NCBI RefSeq assembly: GCF_949987515.2 | Contig: NC_082689.1 | Span: 70,120,267-70,184,266, forward strand | Direction of reading: 5' to 3' | Source: Delphinus delphis | Lineage: Eukaryota > Chordata > Mammalia > Artiodactyla > Delphinidae | Length of the DNA stretch: 64,000 bases | Shown here: in pieces, positions 42,561 through 55,760 of the stretch | Layout: each line of letters begins with the position of its first letter | Numbering within the stretch: position 1 is the stretch's first letter | The notes under the pieces: model-generated | The model's input: the letters and a program-made list of their open reading frames with translations, nothing else | Databases searched by the model: none | What the model was told of the DNA's origin: nothing | Program-made: the position numbers and the translations under genes

Positions 42561-42784
42561 AAAACAAACAAAAATCATAAAGACAGAAAAATATAATGAT
42601 GGCTGCTAGGGGCTGCATGGAGGGGAGTATGGAAAGTTACTGTTTACTAATGGATAATATTTCAGTATAACTAACTAAATAAATAAATAAATTTGACCTG
42701 GGCGAGGAAATACATTCTAGTTACAAATCCAACTGAACAAAAAAAATATATAAAACTGACAATATAATCTAAAATTTCTGAATA

Positions 42785-43227
42785 CAGGCATACCTTGGAG
42801 ATACTATGAGTTCAATTCCAGACCGCTCCAATATAGTGAATATTACAATAATGAAAGTCACATGAATTTTTTGGTTTCTCAGTGCATATAAAAGTTATGT
42901 TTACACTATACTGTTGTCTACTAACTGTGCAATAGCATTATGTTTAAAAAAACAATGTACATACCTTAATTTAAAAATACTTTAGTGCTAAAAAAAATGC
43001 TAACCATCATCTGAGCCTTCAGTGAGTCATAATTTTTTGCTGGTGGAGGGTTTGAAATATTGAGAATTACCAAAACATGACACAGAGACACGAAGTGAGC
43101 AAATGCTGTTAGAAAAATGGCACCAACAGATTTGCTGGATGCAGGGTTGCCACAAACCTTCAATTTGTAAAACACAATTATCTGCAAAGCACAATAAAGT
43201 GAAGCTCAATAAAATGAGGTATACCTG
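42785..43227 (-). mobile_element. Tigger1-type mariner/pogo element, internally deleted
   Basis: The 443-bp element has inverted ends CAGGCATACCTTGG and its reverse (GAGGTATACCTG) and the TA target duplication at 42783-42784 and 43228-43229. Internal blocks such as 'GCATATAAAAGTTATGTTTA' and 'CCATCATCTGAGCCTTCAGT' match Tigger1. The transposase region is deleted. Confidence 0.92.
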
Positions 43228-43239
43228 TACTAAAAAAGT

Positions 43240-43805
43240 TAAAAGGAAAAAAAAAAAAACCTGAAAAAATAGTTGCCCCATTTATGACAAAAAGTCAATA
43301 CCCAAGTTAACGAAATACTAAAATCTTAATGGAAACATGGGCAAAGAATATAAAGCAACTAATTACATAAGAAATAATGAAATAAATATGAAAAATATTC
43401 AACCTCACTAGTTGACCTCCTTTAATTAAGAAATGCCAATTAACACATTAAGACATTGTTGTTGCTGTTGTTTTCCTATCAAACAAGCTTTACAATGCCC
43501 AACTTTGGAGCGGGTGTGATAAAAGAGACACTCTCAGCACTACTGGTGGAAACGTGAATTAGTACAAACTATCAGAAAAGCCACTGAGCAATGTATATCA
43601 AGAGCATTACAACTGTACAAACTTTTTAACCCGCTTTTGCACTCCTAGAAATTATTTAAGTAAATAAACAGTGATGTTTGCTTGAACCAGAATATTCATG
43701 ATACTTCTTTTAATAATGCAGATAAACCTAAGAACAAATAACAACCAATAATTTAAAAATACTGTTGAAAGCTCCTTTCTCTGAGATCTCAGATGACTCT
43801 AGCCA
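43240..43805 (+). repeat. Ancient L1M fragment
   Basis: Degraded ORF2 C-terminal region: 'GAAAAATATTCAACCTCACT', 'GACACTCTCAGCACTACTGG', 'TTTGCACTCCTAGAAATTAT'. Confidence 0.6.
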
Positions 43806-43846
43806 TCTTAATCAGCAATATTACCTTAAGTTAAAAGTACCCTAGC

Positions 43847-44052
43847 TTGGGCTTCCCTAGTGGCGCAGTGGTTGAGAGTCCACCTGCCGATGCAGGCGAC
43901 ACGGGTTCGTGCCCTGGTCTGGGAGAATCCCACATGCCGCAGAGCGACTGGGCCCGTGAGCCATGGCCGCTGAGCCTGTGTCCGGAGCCTGTGCTCCGCA
44001 ATGGGAGAGGACACAACAGTGAGAGGCCCACGTACCGCAAAAAAAAAAAAAA
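43847..44052 (+). mobile_element. CHR SINE, short class
   Basis: The duplication AAAAGTACCCTAGC lies at 43833-43846 and 44053-44066. A few bases of the GCGCGTCC segment are missing. Confidence 0.96.
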
Positions 44053-44508
44053 AAAAGTACCCTAGCCTGCTGCTATATTGAATATTTTTAACTTACAATA
44101 TTGAAGGAAACTTCCCTTAATTTAAAAAGAAAGCTAATAAAAAGGAGTATGGCTGTGAAGTACATTCACATGGAGGCAGATTCCTCTCCCATCCTGAAGG
44201 CCATGATAACAAACAGAGGTAAATTAGGAACTAACCTATAAGACACCACACAAGTTTCAACATTTACCAGTGCAAAGTATTTTAGAGCACTGAACCATGA
44301 GGTCTTTTTATGGTTGGCTCCTGACTGTATGTAAAGGATTCTACTCCAGAGTTCTTCACTCTCAGAATCTGAGCTACCAAGTACGGAAAAGTGACTTAAA
44401 GTCATCATATATAGGAAATATTCCAAAGAACTTAATAAAGCTTGGAAAAGACAAGATACAAAACAACTGTCTTCAAATATATGAAAAGCTGTCAGACAAA
44501 GTTCAGAC

Positions 44509-44680
44509 TAATAGCTCTCAAAGTGCAGTCCCTAAACCAGATGCACCAGCACCACCTGGGAATTTGTTATAAACACACAATCCTACTGAATCAGAAATTC
44601 TGGGGGCAGAGTCCAGAAATCTTGGTTTTTAGAAAGCCCTCCAGGTGATTCTGATGCTTGCTAAAATTTGAGAACCACTG
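44509..44680 (+). mobile_element. MER5A hAT non-autonomous element
   Basis: Runs from 'GCTCTCAAAGTGCAGTCCC' to 'TTTGAGAACCACTG'. The flanks GTTCAGAC and ATTTAGAC look like a decayed 8-bp target duplication. Confidence 0.88.
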
Positions 44681-44984
44681 ATTTAGACTATATAATTTGT
44701 AGAACTATGGACTAATGGAATGAAGCTATGGGGAGATTGAATTTGGCTTCAATGTAAGAAAAATCTTGTATTGGTCCAAGCTATCTAAAGAAGAGCTCCA
44801 GTTAATGAGTCCCCTGTAACTGGAGTTATGCAAACATAAGTGGTTCATATTGGGGTAAATGTTACAGAGGGGTTCAAATATTTGATGACTAATTAAATCA
44901 GATGATTTTTTTTAAGGGTTCCCTCCTCACTTAGTAATACTACCAATCATCATATTATTTCCTAAGGGAGACATCTCAAATTAA

Positions 44985-45140
44985 ACATCTTCAAAAATCA
45001 AACTCACCATGTTTCTCTACAAGCTAACCTTCCCAACTTATAATTATCTTGAGTCTCAAACTAGAAACCTAGGCAAAATTTTCATTTACTCTCCTTCAGT
45101 CCTTATAGTCAATATATCACCAAGTTTTATCAATTCTTTG
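44985..45140 (+). repeat. L2 fragment
   Basis: Shows 'AACCTAGGCAAAATTTTCAT', 'TACTCTCCTTCAGTCC' and 'CACCAAGTTTTATCAATTCT', as in the upstream part of the L2 3' region. Confidence 0.55.
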
Positions 45141-45974
45141 TTATTCTGCAGTGTGACAGAGATTTTTAAAATACTCATTTTTGGGGAAAGAGTTTCAAGA
45201 AAATACCATCCATAGAGTTCACTCCTAGTTAAGTAAGTTTGGGATATAATGAATATCCACCCTACCCCCCAAATTTATGTTGTATGTTAGAATATTAGAG
45301 GCTCTAAGAAAAATTCTGGAGTGGAAAAAATGTTTGTCTTTGTTTAACCTGAAGTTTTCCAATTCATTCCATGGTCCACATGGTCTTCTCAGAGAAAATC
45401 TGGACTTTCTTTTTCAGGCTCTGAAAAAATTTATCATTTTTCAAATGTGAGGCAGAGATCAAGCCCAGGCTCCAAATAATATTTAAGTATTTACCATGTG
45501 CCTAGTACTACAGCTGTATGGTTAAATGAAGGCTTCAAGAAGCTTATAATGTAAATGGAAAGGCAGACAAAACACACATTGGCACAGATCATCACGACTG
45601 AAATGCAGTCTCTGACTTCTAGTCATGTGGCCTTTCCACTACAGCATACCATCCCTTTTTCATATGCCCAAATATACTTTTATTCTGGAAGCTTAGTTCC
45701 TTTCCATTGTTTACAATTTTAGAATCCTCTTCCACCTGGAGCCATTTCCTACTAAAGAAAATGGAAATAAGTCTTGGGATGCTCTTCCTACCTAAAAGCA
45801 GTTAGTATGCCCACAAAGAACGGGGAACACTTCTGGGCCTCCCTTTATTTTCTGAAGTCTAGATGGGCACAGGGGGCTTGGCTGACCAAAAGGCACTACT
45901 GAATTTACTTATAACATAGTATGTACACTACTGTGAAAACAAAAATATGCCTTTTTATTAAAATATACTGTAGG

Positions 45975-46208
45975 GGGCTTCCCTGGTGGCGCAGTGGTTG
46001 AGAGTCCGCCTGCCGATGCAGGGGACACAGGTTCGTGCCCCGGTCTGGGAAGATCCCACATGCCGCGGAGCAGCTGGGCCCGTGAGCCATGGCCGCTGAG
46101 CCTGCGCGTCCGGAGCCTGTGCTCCGCAACGGGAGAGGCCACAACAGTGAGAGGCCCGCGTAACGCAAAAAAAAAAAAAAAAAAAAAAAAAGAAAAAAGA
46201 AAAAAAAT
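45975..46208 (+). mobile_element. CHR SINE, short class, long A tail
   Basis: The duplication ATATACTGTAGG lies at 45963-45974 and 46209-46220. The tail of about 40 nt is mostly A. Confidence 0.95.
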
Positions 46209-47083
46209 ATATACTGTAGGAAACAAGTTACACAACATTTGGGGCTTTTTTTTTTTTAATCACAGCATACAAATGATAGAAAAATAATAAGGCAAGCACA
46301 GTTCACAAACATATCACCTTATTCAAACAATTAAATCATGGTTGTACATATGTCAGCACACCAAATTATTTGAGTATCACTTTAATGTATTTTAAAGAAC
46401 TGAGTAAATATGCACAACAACAAAAGTAGGACACTAGTTCATTACAGAAGCAGAGATATCAAGTAAGAATTTTCAAGATACTTGAGGTGCAAGATGGCTA
46501 TACCCTAGGCAAATAAAGATATCGAGGTATAGCTCTATATCAAATGTTAAATAACTTAAGAAAAAACACGTGTGAGTCAGGGGATTCAAGGAGGAGAAAT
46601 GTACAGAGTAGGAGCAGTCAGGGTAATGAAGTGGTAATGGGCACAGAAAGCGACTTCCAGGATTGGAAGGTGCCACCCAGGAAAAGAGATATAGGATGGT
46701 TTTTATTCCTCATCCACAGAAAGTTTCCACGTCCCTTTACCCCTGCCCTCATGTCTCATATTTATAATCCTATGACTTTAATGAGAAACAAAAGATTTCA
46801 CAAGTAGAAAGTGATACAAACTTTAATGTTAGATTTAAATCAACTACTGTTAGTCTATGTTTACATTCAACTAAAATGGACATATGGTGATCACTTACAA
46901 TGACAAATTACATGTGTTCCATTCACAGGATGAAAAAAATTTGAATAAATGTACAGAATTTGAATTACTTTCAAATACCTTTCATTTATTGAGAATTTAT
47001 TATGTTTAAGAAACTAAAGAAAAAAGAAACTAAGCTAAATGCTTAGTTTAGCTGGGTAAACTAAAGTAAAAAACTATACAGTG

Positions 47084-47294
47084 GGGGCTTCCCTGGTGGC
47101 GCAGTGGTTGAGAGTCCGCCTGCCGATGCAGGGGACACGGGTTCGTGCCCCGGTCCGGGAAGATCCCACATGCCGCGGAGCGGCTGGGCCCGTGAGCCAT
47201 GGCCGCTGGGCCTGTGCGTCCGGAGCCTGTGCTCCACAATGGGAGAGGCCACAACAGTGAGAGGCCCACGTACAGCAAAAAAAAAAAAAAAAAC
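47084..47294 (+). mobile_element. CHR SINE, short class
   Basis: The duplication AAAAACTATACAGTG (15 bp, perfect) lies at 47069-47083 and 47295-47309. Confidence 0.96.
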
Positions 47295-50150
47295 AAAAAC
47301 TATACAGTGATATAAATCAAATGAAAACCTGGGCCCAAATATTTTTTGAATTTCAAAAATTGGCTTACGCTGTTATTATTCTAAAAAATAAACAATGAAG
47401 AAAATGTTTCTGATGTTTAATCAACAGCATAACTCTAAAATTACCAACTTACATGGTGTTTGAACTATTCAAGTTAACTCTATTGACCTTATAACAACTA
47501 TCTAACCACCATAATAAACAAGTACAGAAAGTCATTTTTTTTTAAAGATTGAACATGATGTAACTTAAACTCCAAGGTTCTTTAAAAACAACTATGAGAA
47601 TAACTGAAGGTACTTTTATAACTAAAGTGGTATTACGCAAAAGAAAAGATAAAAGAAAAAACTAAAGAAAACTGGTCTGTATTTCACAAAAAGCACACAC
47701 ACACATCACTGACAACAAATAAGTAAAATAAGAAATATATGAATGTTCTACAACTTTATAGTCTACTCTTAAAACTTAAATGAATGTAACAATTTGAAAA
47801 TTAGAATATGATTTAGTTATATATTTCTGTAAAAAAACATGGAACTAAAATGCACATATCCCTCATACAAATAAGAAACTGAAATAATTACTTTTGCTAT
47901 ATAAATCCACAATGCTCAAATCCTACAGGCACAACTTTGAAATCACTTAAGTAAGTGCCTAACTCTTTAAAATAAGTTTGTTTAAAATGAGGTAGGGGGG
48001 AATCCATACCTTTAAACTGACTAACAGTATAAGTTAGCTATCTAACAGAACTGCAGGGTAAAATAGGTGAGCCATAGGCACAAGCAGTGTGACTGACCTT
48101 TATACATACATGAAAATCTACCTAACCAGTGATATAATACCTATTAGGGACCCCACAAGGCCATCAAACTTACCTCTGTACAATGAGTTTTATCTGTCAT
48201 TTAGTAAAACAGAAATTATCATCCAGGTCCACAAATTTTAAATGTGGTAAAATTAAATGAGACATGAGTTGTTTTTTTGTGTTTTTGTGGGTTTTTCCCC
48301 CCCCATTTAGAAGGTTAAAATCTGATCCAGCATAAAAGGCTGTGACTTTTACTTGGGCAGCCCTTGTTGACTAAGTGTTAAAAAAAAAGGCATTTGCCAT
48401 TATAACAGGATAAAAACTAATGCCTCAAAGTGTTACCTACTCAGGCCTTTTAACAAATATGTTAACACTATTAGTTATATTACTCCACCTTTCTCTTAGT
48501 GTGAACTGGTATCAATTATTTAGCCAATTTTATAATGTTATTAAAGTACCTGCTGATTAAACATGAACCAAAGTGTCACTTAGAAAGAAATGTAAAATAA
48601 GTAGTATCACTGAACTGCAACACTCCAAAAAAACCCAAAAATATAAAGTTACCTTAGGAAATGACATAAAGCATTTGAAAATTTATTAAAAAGTTGTTCT
48701 AGGATTAAAATATTACCTGGACTTATTTATTTTTATAATGGCTGTTTTAAGGTATTTGGTCCTGCATTATAGAATTATTTTTAGAGGTCTGTTAAAATAT
48801 TTTTCAACAAACAGAAAGCAAGTTTTATTAACAAATGAAGGTGACTATATTTTTAAAAACAAAATAAAACCTAAACATATATTGGAAAGCTGACAGAAAA
48901 TAATTCTTAATTTATGGTATGCAACATAACCCTCGACAAATTCTGTCAAAAAATTTTAAATCTGATGAAACCACCACCTTCAGTTTCCTCAGTTAATAAC
49001 CCCTGAAGGGGAAAAAAAACCTGAACAGAAAATAAGCAAATTCAAACATTCACAAATAACTATCACTGTATTGTTTATCTCTTACCCAGCAAGGTAAGAA
49101 ACAACCTTTTAATACTTTAATTTTGTGAGTATTAAACAACTAGTGTGAAAAACAAGCTGCATGTAAACTATTTCTACTGTCTGAACTTCAATGACTAGCT
49201 GAGGCAACCTGTTATAGGAGGTGTTAATTGGCAATAGGAGTACAAGTCAGAAGCATGTTCCCCATAGTCCTAACCCAGCAAGGCTAGGTCATTAAAGTGG
49301 AAATGAATTCTTTCATGTCGACTTAACCCTTTCAATGCATGCTTTCAGCTGTTTTCTCTCAGTTAATTTTAAAAACTTGTTACTTTTTAGAGTTAAAAAA
49401 AAAAAGTTCCAAAAAAAGATCCTTTGGCTGACAGTTCCAATGACTACATTATTCCAGAAGAGAAGAACAGAGCAAGCTAATTGCATGGTAATACTGCAAC
49501 TCTCCCCTCTGAAAAACATATAAACTAAATGTATTCTTACTTTAACACTGAAAAAAGAAATAGGATATAGTGTTTAAAAATAGCTCAGAACCATTTAGCC
49601 ACATAGGTTTTGATTTACATTTCTGTTTAAGATCCAAGGACTATCTCATGATGATAACTTAACCACCTTAACCTTGGGATAGAGTAGTAATAATTTTTTT
49701 ATTTCCACAATGTCCATACAAGAATCCCCATTATGAAAATGTTTTGGAACATATATGAGATAAACACCTTTCTAATTAAGTTTCATTATTCTGATAAGGT
49801 GCAGTCACAGCATATCCTGATGACTGGTTGCCAAAAAGCCAAAATTCCTTTTATAGCATGATTTCAGAGGTTTCCAGATGGCACATTAATTCTTTAAAAA
49901 AAAAAAGAGAGACAAAAAGAAGGAAAGAAGAATAAGAATAGATGCATTACTTTTGAAATGATGCATTACTTGTGAAATACCTTATTTATAAATACTAATA
50001 TTCTCATATAATAAGCATTATAGATATTTAAAACTCAACTATATAAATAACATTCTAAATATTACAATTTAAAAAATTAACATACATATGCTACATCTTT
50101 CATCACTAAGTAATCTTGGAAGTATTTCCTTTAATAAAAATATTATCAGA

Positions 50151-50460
50151 GGACTTCCCTGGTGGCGCAGTGGTTAAGAATCCGCCTGCTAATGCAGGGG
50201 ACACGGGTTCGAGCCCTGGTCCAGGAAGATCCCACATGTCACGGAGCAACTAAGCCCGTGCGCCACAACTACTGAGTCTGCGCTCTAGAGCCACGAGCCA
50301 CAACTTCTGAAGCCTGCGCACCTAGAGCCCGTGCTCCGCAATACGAGAAGCCACTGCAATAAGAAGCCCGTGCACCGCAACGAAGAGCAGCCCCCTCTTG
50401 CCACAACTAGAGAAAGCCCACGCACAGCAACGAAGACCCAATGCAGTCAAAAAAAAAAAA
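50151..50460 (+). mobile_element. CHR SINE, long class (~300 bp)
   Basis: Head GGACTTCCCTGGTGGCGCAG, then a body with repeated 'GCCACAACT', 'CTAGAGCC' and 'AACGAAGA' blocks, then 13 A. A short duplication ATCAGAG is probable at the ends. Confidence 0.9.
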
Positions 50461-53022
50461 ATCAGAGTAAGAACTAAACATTAGAAAATCTATAATGCTT
50501 AAAATTATGCCTTGTGATAAATCAATAAAAAAATTACCAGCATGACAACAGAGACATAATTTCATCCACTGTTGTAACATAGCTGAGCTCTCAAGTAACT
50601 ATAACCAACAATACGCTTATTAAAAACTTGATCAGCAAGGGCTTAGATAATGGGAAATTTAATGGTTGAGGATGTCAAAAAATGGAAATCATACATGCTA
50701 TATTCCTACATCCTATTCTTTATTCTTTTCCTCCTTCTTTTCATTCATCTCCTTCTTTCAAGCATTCCAATTATGACAAACTCAGTTCCTCCTCTCTGAA
50801 AACTGACTTTTTTCCCTAGGCTTACTCAGCTCTTCCAATACAGCAAACCTAAGTGGCCACCCTGGAGCCAATATTTTGAGAATATAAAAATTGCAGTGGG
50901 GAACAGGCAGTGTGGTAAGGCAAGGTAACAGTTGGGGAGAAGGGGCGATGACACCATTACTTGGTTAAAAAGACACCTGATCAAAATAACATAGGGGCTG
51001 GCGGCCTAGTGAACAATGCTGTGATATTTCTTTCTCTTTAAGACCACCCTTGATATTCACTTTGAAACATTTTCACCTACTTGAAAATGTGTGTGTATGT
51101 GTGTGTGTAAAAAATGCCATAAGCACCAACCACTTCAGACATTTTTGTGAAATCTGTCTTACCAGAACAAGGACCTACTGTTTCCCACTCTGGGTGACTT
51201 TCACTCTGCCCCACAGCAATGAGAGAGGAACAAGCAGTGTTTAACTACCTCTGTTATAAAGAAGCATCATCCACAGAGGTTCGATTAGTCAAACTTCAGA
51301 AGCTGTAACTACAAACATTTAGGAGTGGCTAAAACATGCTATCTTTTATACTGGAAATAGGGTCCCGGAATCAAGCAGAACCTCTAAAGTCCTACAACAG
51401 AACATTAAGGCATCAGAACTGTTCCACAACAGACCCTACAATTGGCTTTGACTTTAAAGTTCTTACAGTCACCGGTGGCCCTTTCTCCTTTTATACTGTT
51501 CAACTATTTATGTATTTAAATTATAAAACATGTAAAATATAGTCAGCCACAAATAAACTGGTTATTTTGGGAAGCATTCATAATTCACTAAGTAGCTCAT
51601 CTTTTAAAGTATAGTATGCAAAGTCATGTATGGAATGTTACACACACATATACAAAGAATGCATGCTTTTATTTATTCACTCAACAACCACAGACCTGAG
51701 AGCCCACTGCCACGTACTGGTTATACAAAGGTAAACAGGCCCCTGTCCTCAAAATGTTTACAAACCAGAAGGCAGGCAAGAAAAACTATAAAAGCACCAC
51801 AAAAGCATGTATAGGGGGCAAAGAAGTCAGAGCTATGTATTTGATACAATTATCCCTTATACTAAGAATTGAAAAATATGTATAACTTTTCCAAGCAAAA
51901 AAAAAAAAAAAAAGAGGAGAGTGGCAAGGAAAGAAACTGACATTTAAAGGCACAAAGACATGAAACAGCAATCATCCTGTACATTACCATTCAAAGCTTT
52001 TTAAAAAATAAAATGGGCTGACTGAAGCATGGATTCTTAAGAAGCCAAACATGAGTCAATACTGCTTCCATTTCAATGGGTGTTTTACTGCGGATGTGAC
52101 TTTTTTTAAAGGTCATTTTTTTTCTTATCCACACTTTGCCTTTTATGAAAAATATCCAGCACTTCAGAATATAAATCAAACAGTTTGGAGTTCTCTGACA
52201 TGCTTAAAAGAAATACACAGTTATAAGACAAGAGAGAAGATGGTGTGTTTTCCATACAAAATGCTTATAGTAATATGTAGTATATCTTTGGTTTATAGGA
52301 GTTCTACAAATATTATATCTGACTTATAGTCTTGAGGCCAAGGGCTATTTCTCTTTAACATATAGTTCTCAAAATAAAATATTTTTTCAACAAATATTTG
52401 TAAAAAGCTGATTACCTGACATCCAAGCAATGGGTATCCCTGGAAGAGAAGACAGAGTTCAAGACTAGTTGGATCACTGATCAGAGGAGCTTAGGGTTAA
52501 GTGGATGCTACTGTGACCAGCTTATTAGAGCCACTAAGCAGCCATAAAAGCCAGGCCCTAGAGGTATTAACACAGAACACTAATAACCTTGCCTGTTTGG
52601 GTGCATCTTGCTTTATATTTTTTCAAATATGATATTTATCTCATCTAATGAAAGAAGAGAAAGACCAAGGAACCATGTATTATATAAGAAAAAGTACCAT
52701 ATAGAGTAGAGGGAATCCAAAAATTGTGGGCATGGCTAGGAGAGAAAAAGGAAAAGGACTTGGGGAAACTGTATGTGCTACATACTGCGACATGAACTAG
52801 GTATATGATGAACGAATTACACGTGGTGCTAGTCCTTAAAATGTATGTAGGAGACAGATAATTATACAAGTAAATATAAAATATATATATATATATATAA
52901 TTGTAATAGGGGTTTGGTACCAAAAAAATAGGAAAGAGAATAAACTTTGGGGATATAATAAAAATAAAGCCTTATTTTCAAAGAGCCTCCCCAAAAAGCA
53001 AACAAGCAATGAACATGGAAGC

Positions 53023-53166
53023 CAGTGGTTCTTAAACCCTGTTTATTCCTCAGAATCACCTGGCGAGCTTAAAAAATTCTGATGCCTGGACCCACCATCC
53101 GAGACTCTGATTTAAACTGCTCTGGGGTGAGTGATTCTAAAGTACAGCCAAGGTTGAGAACCACTG
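53023..53166. mobile_element. MER5-like hAT element
   Basis: Inverted ends CAGTGGTTCTTAA and GTTGAGAACCACTG with 'GAATCACCTGG' inside. The length fits the family. Confidence 0.8.
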
Positions 53167-53419
53167 TTGTAAACTTATAAAGCAAAGATTTCCTTATTGC
53201 AAGGTTAATGAAATGACTGAGGTAAGTCTGCCCAGCTACCTGGCTAGGAATTTCAGAGGTCTACAGCCAACTGCCAAACATATCACATTCAATATTACTA
53301 TAGGGTTTTATTATCATTTCAACTCAGTGAAATACAGAGGTTTTACAGTGTCACAGAAATATGAAATAAGGAGAGATTAATCAGGTTTGGAGACATCATG
53401 GGTGACAATTACTGCTATA

Positions 53420-53710
53420 GCCCTTCTCTCTCGAACATAATAGAACTACATCTCCTTGATTGAAGTTAGATGTGAACATGTGACTTGCTTTAGCCCATGA
53501 GATGTAAGCAGAGGTGACCTGTCATTCCCGGTCAAAGCTTTTTAAGAGCCAGTGCTCAGTGATGATGTTCTATCAGCTTGAGTCCCAGAGTAAGGATGAT
53601 ACCACAGAATAGTACCCAGCTGACACAGCGTGAACAAAAAAGAAAGCTTTGTAGTTTTAAGCGGTTGAAGTTTAAGGGTTGTTGCTAAAGCATAACCCAG
53701 CCTTCCTCAC
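53420..53710 (+). repeat. Old LTR-like interspersed repeat
   Basis: Contains 'GTGACTTGCTTTAGCCCATG', 'CTTTTTAAGAGCCAGTGCTC' and 'GAAAGCTTTGTAGTTTTAAG'. It appears to be the same family as 1640-1990. The subfamily is not named. Confidence 0.45.
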
Positions 53711-54804
53711 TGACATAGTAATTAGTAATTAGTAATTCATCAGACAAACAATGGAGGCAAAGGACATTCGTTTAGAGAGAATTACTTATACAAAGTCATG
53801 AATGAATGAGAAGAATGACATGGGACACTCGAGGAATTACAAAAAGATGCTCAATAAATAACTCTTCAATTTCTTCATAAATAAATGCAGTTTTGGCTTT
53901 TATTTTTTGATCACTATCTCACCCACTAACATGCCAAGCAAGGCATTCTGATGCCTCTCTGAGCCAAGCACACATGAAAATGCCAAAGGCAATCCTATGC
54001 TTATGTGGTCTCCGTTAAGAACCTTAGATCCCTTCTCCAGGAGGATAAGTATATCCAAAAGGCTGAATAAATGAGAGGCTAGAGAAAAGGAAACTAATAT
54101 GCCTGAAGTATACTTAGAGAACAAGAGACTGAGATAGTAAACCAACTAGGCAGCATGGACACAAGGGTTATTGTTTAGGGAACTAATCTGTTTTAGGCCT
54201 AAGAGTAGAAAGTTGCCTTCCTGGGTGTCAGAGAGGCCAATGAGGCAGGTATGTGAGCAGTTGGGAGAAAAAGAGAGCCAAGTGACAACTATCCACAGAG
54301 CAAACAACAAATGTTTTTTTCAAACTAACCACTGTTAATTTCTTTTAAACTTTGTTTCTTTTAAACTTCATTATAAAATATTTAAGAGACACAAAAGACC
54401 TAATAAATAATACTCTCACTAAACAGCTTATGAAATAAAACATCACCAAAAGTTAGGCTGAAGCTCCTGTGTCATCCTCCCTGATTGACTGCATCTTCTC
54501 CATACCCCCTGTTGTACCCACTATTCTAATTTTTGGTGATATCATGCATTTCCTCATACTTTCACTATGTAAGTACATGTAGGTAATATATTTTATAGTA
54601 TTTGTATGTTTTTAAATTGTATATTAAAACTTAGAATGTATTATTCCTCCACTTGCTTTTTTCCTCCAGTATGTTAGTACGGATTAATCACGCTGATATA
54701 TGTAGATCACCTACTTTACAAAAGTCCACTGTTAAGCAAAGTTATGTACACATTCTCCTACTGATGGACAATTAGGTTGTTTTCAATTTTTTGATATTAT
54801 AAAC

Positions 54805-55026
54805 TAGAGATCAGCAAACTAGGGCCTGTGGGAGAACCAGCTGACTGTTTTTGAAAAATGAAGTTTTATTGGAACACAGCCAGGCACATTCATTTTGTAT
54901 TATGTATGTATGGCTGCTTTAACACTACAATGGCAGAGTGAAATTGAGTGGTTGCAACAGAAACCATTTGGTCCACAAGTCTAAAATATTTACTATCCAG
55001 CCCTTTAAGAAAGGAGTACCGAAGGG
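54805..55026. mobile_element. hAT-Charlie-type MITE with 8-bp TSD
   Basis: Ends TAGAGATCAGCAAACTAG and GTACCGAAGGG. The 8-bp duplication TTATAAAC lies at 54797-54804 and 55027-55034, as hAT insertion produces. It is the same family as 6943-7140. Confidence 0.9.
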
Positions 55027-55127
55027 TTATAAACAATGCTGTTGTGAATGTTCTTGCATCCACGTGGGAGACTTTCCCTAGGGAATATAATTAGGAAAAG
55101 ATCTCCTAGGGTGTAGGATAAGCAAAT

Positions 55128-55345
55128 TTTTTTTTTTTTTTTTTTTTTTTTTGCGATACGCGGGCCTCTCACTGTTGTGGCCTCTCCCGTTGCGGAGCAC
55201 AGGCTCCGGACGCGCAGGCTCAGTGGCCATGGCTCACGGGCCCAGCCACTCCATGGCATGTGGGATCTTCCCGGACCGGGGCACGAACCCGTGTCCTCTG
55301 CAACAGCAGGCGGACTCTCAAACCACTGTGCCATCAGGGAAGCCC
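55128..55345 (-). mobile_element. CHR SINE, short class, inside L1
   Basis: The duplication AGGATAAGCAAAT lies at 55115-55127 and 55346-55358. A run of about 25 T marks the tail. Confidence 0.95.
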
Positions 55346-55599
55346 AGGATAAGCAAATCTTCATCGTTACTAGATTTTACCAAAATGTACAAGGTGGCTG
55401 TATACTACCACTAGCTTATACATGTTTATAAACCATTTGTGTTTCTTCTTCTAATGTTCCTATCTTTTGCCCATTTAAAAATGTATGCCTTTTTCTTATT
55501 GATTTGTAGAAGCAAAATACATATACTGATGACTAGTGCTTTGTCCATTATATGTTAGATATATCTTTCCCAATCTGCGGCTCCCCACTTTGCTTTTTA

Positions 55600-55760
55600 C
55601 ATTTCTTCATGCCTCAGTTTTATGTGAAAAAATGAGGACTCTTAGCAATAACACAACTTCATATAGTTGTTCAAAGACTGCATGAGTTAATATATTTAAA
55701 GTACTTAGAACAGTGCCTGGCACATCTAAGTGTTCCACAAATATTAACTATTTATTTTAT
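55600..55760 (+). repeat. MIR fragment
   Basis: 'CATGCCTCAGTTTTATGTGA' through 'AACAGTGCCTGGCACATCTA'. It is embedded in the reverse-oriented L1M copy. Confidence 0.7.

Larger units (their letters stand above)
40200..42690 (+). mobile_element. L1 LINE relic (ORF2 and 3' region), broken by two SINEs
   Basis: The copy starts inside ORF2. At 40433-40825 a frame encodes a reverse-transcriptase stretch with '[13 protein letters not shown]' and '[16 protein letters not shown]'. The catalytic Phe-Ala-Asp-Asp codons follow at about 40817 but in another frame, so the frame is broken. The C-terminal region and part of the 3' end run to about 42690 with internal gaps near 41690. SINEs interrupt it at 40852-41056 and 42355-42560. 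It is 5'-truncated and inactive. Confidence 0.9.

Noticed and set aside
42785..42805. CAGGCATACCT as the missing first coding exon of PSMD14
   Set aside because: It is the inverted terminus of the Tigger1 element; the surrounding bases do not encode MDRLLRLGG.
40852..47294. Regularly spaced repeats as an array (CRISPR-like or satellite)
   Set aside because: Each unit is a separate SINE with its own target-site duplication and unequal spacing.
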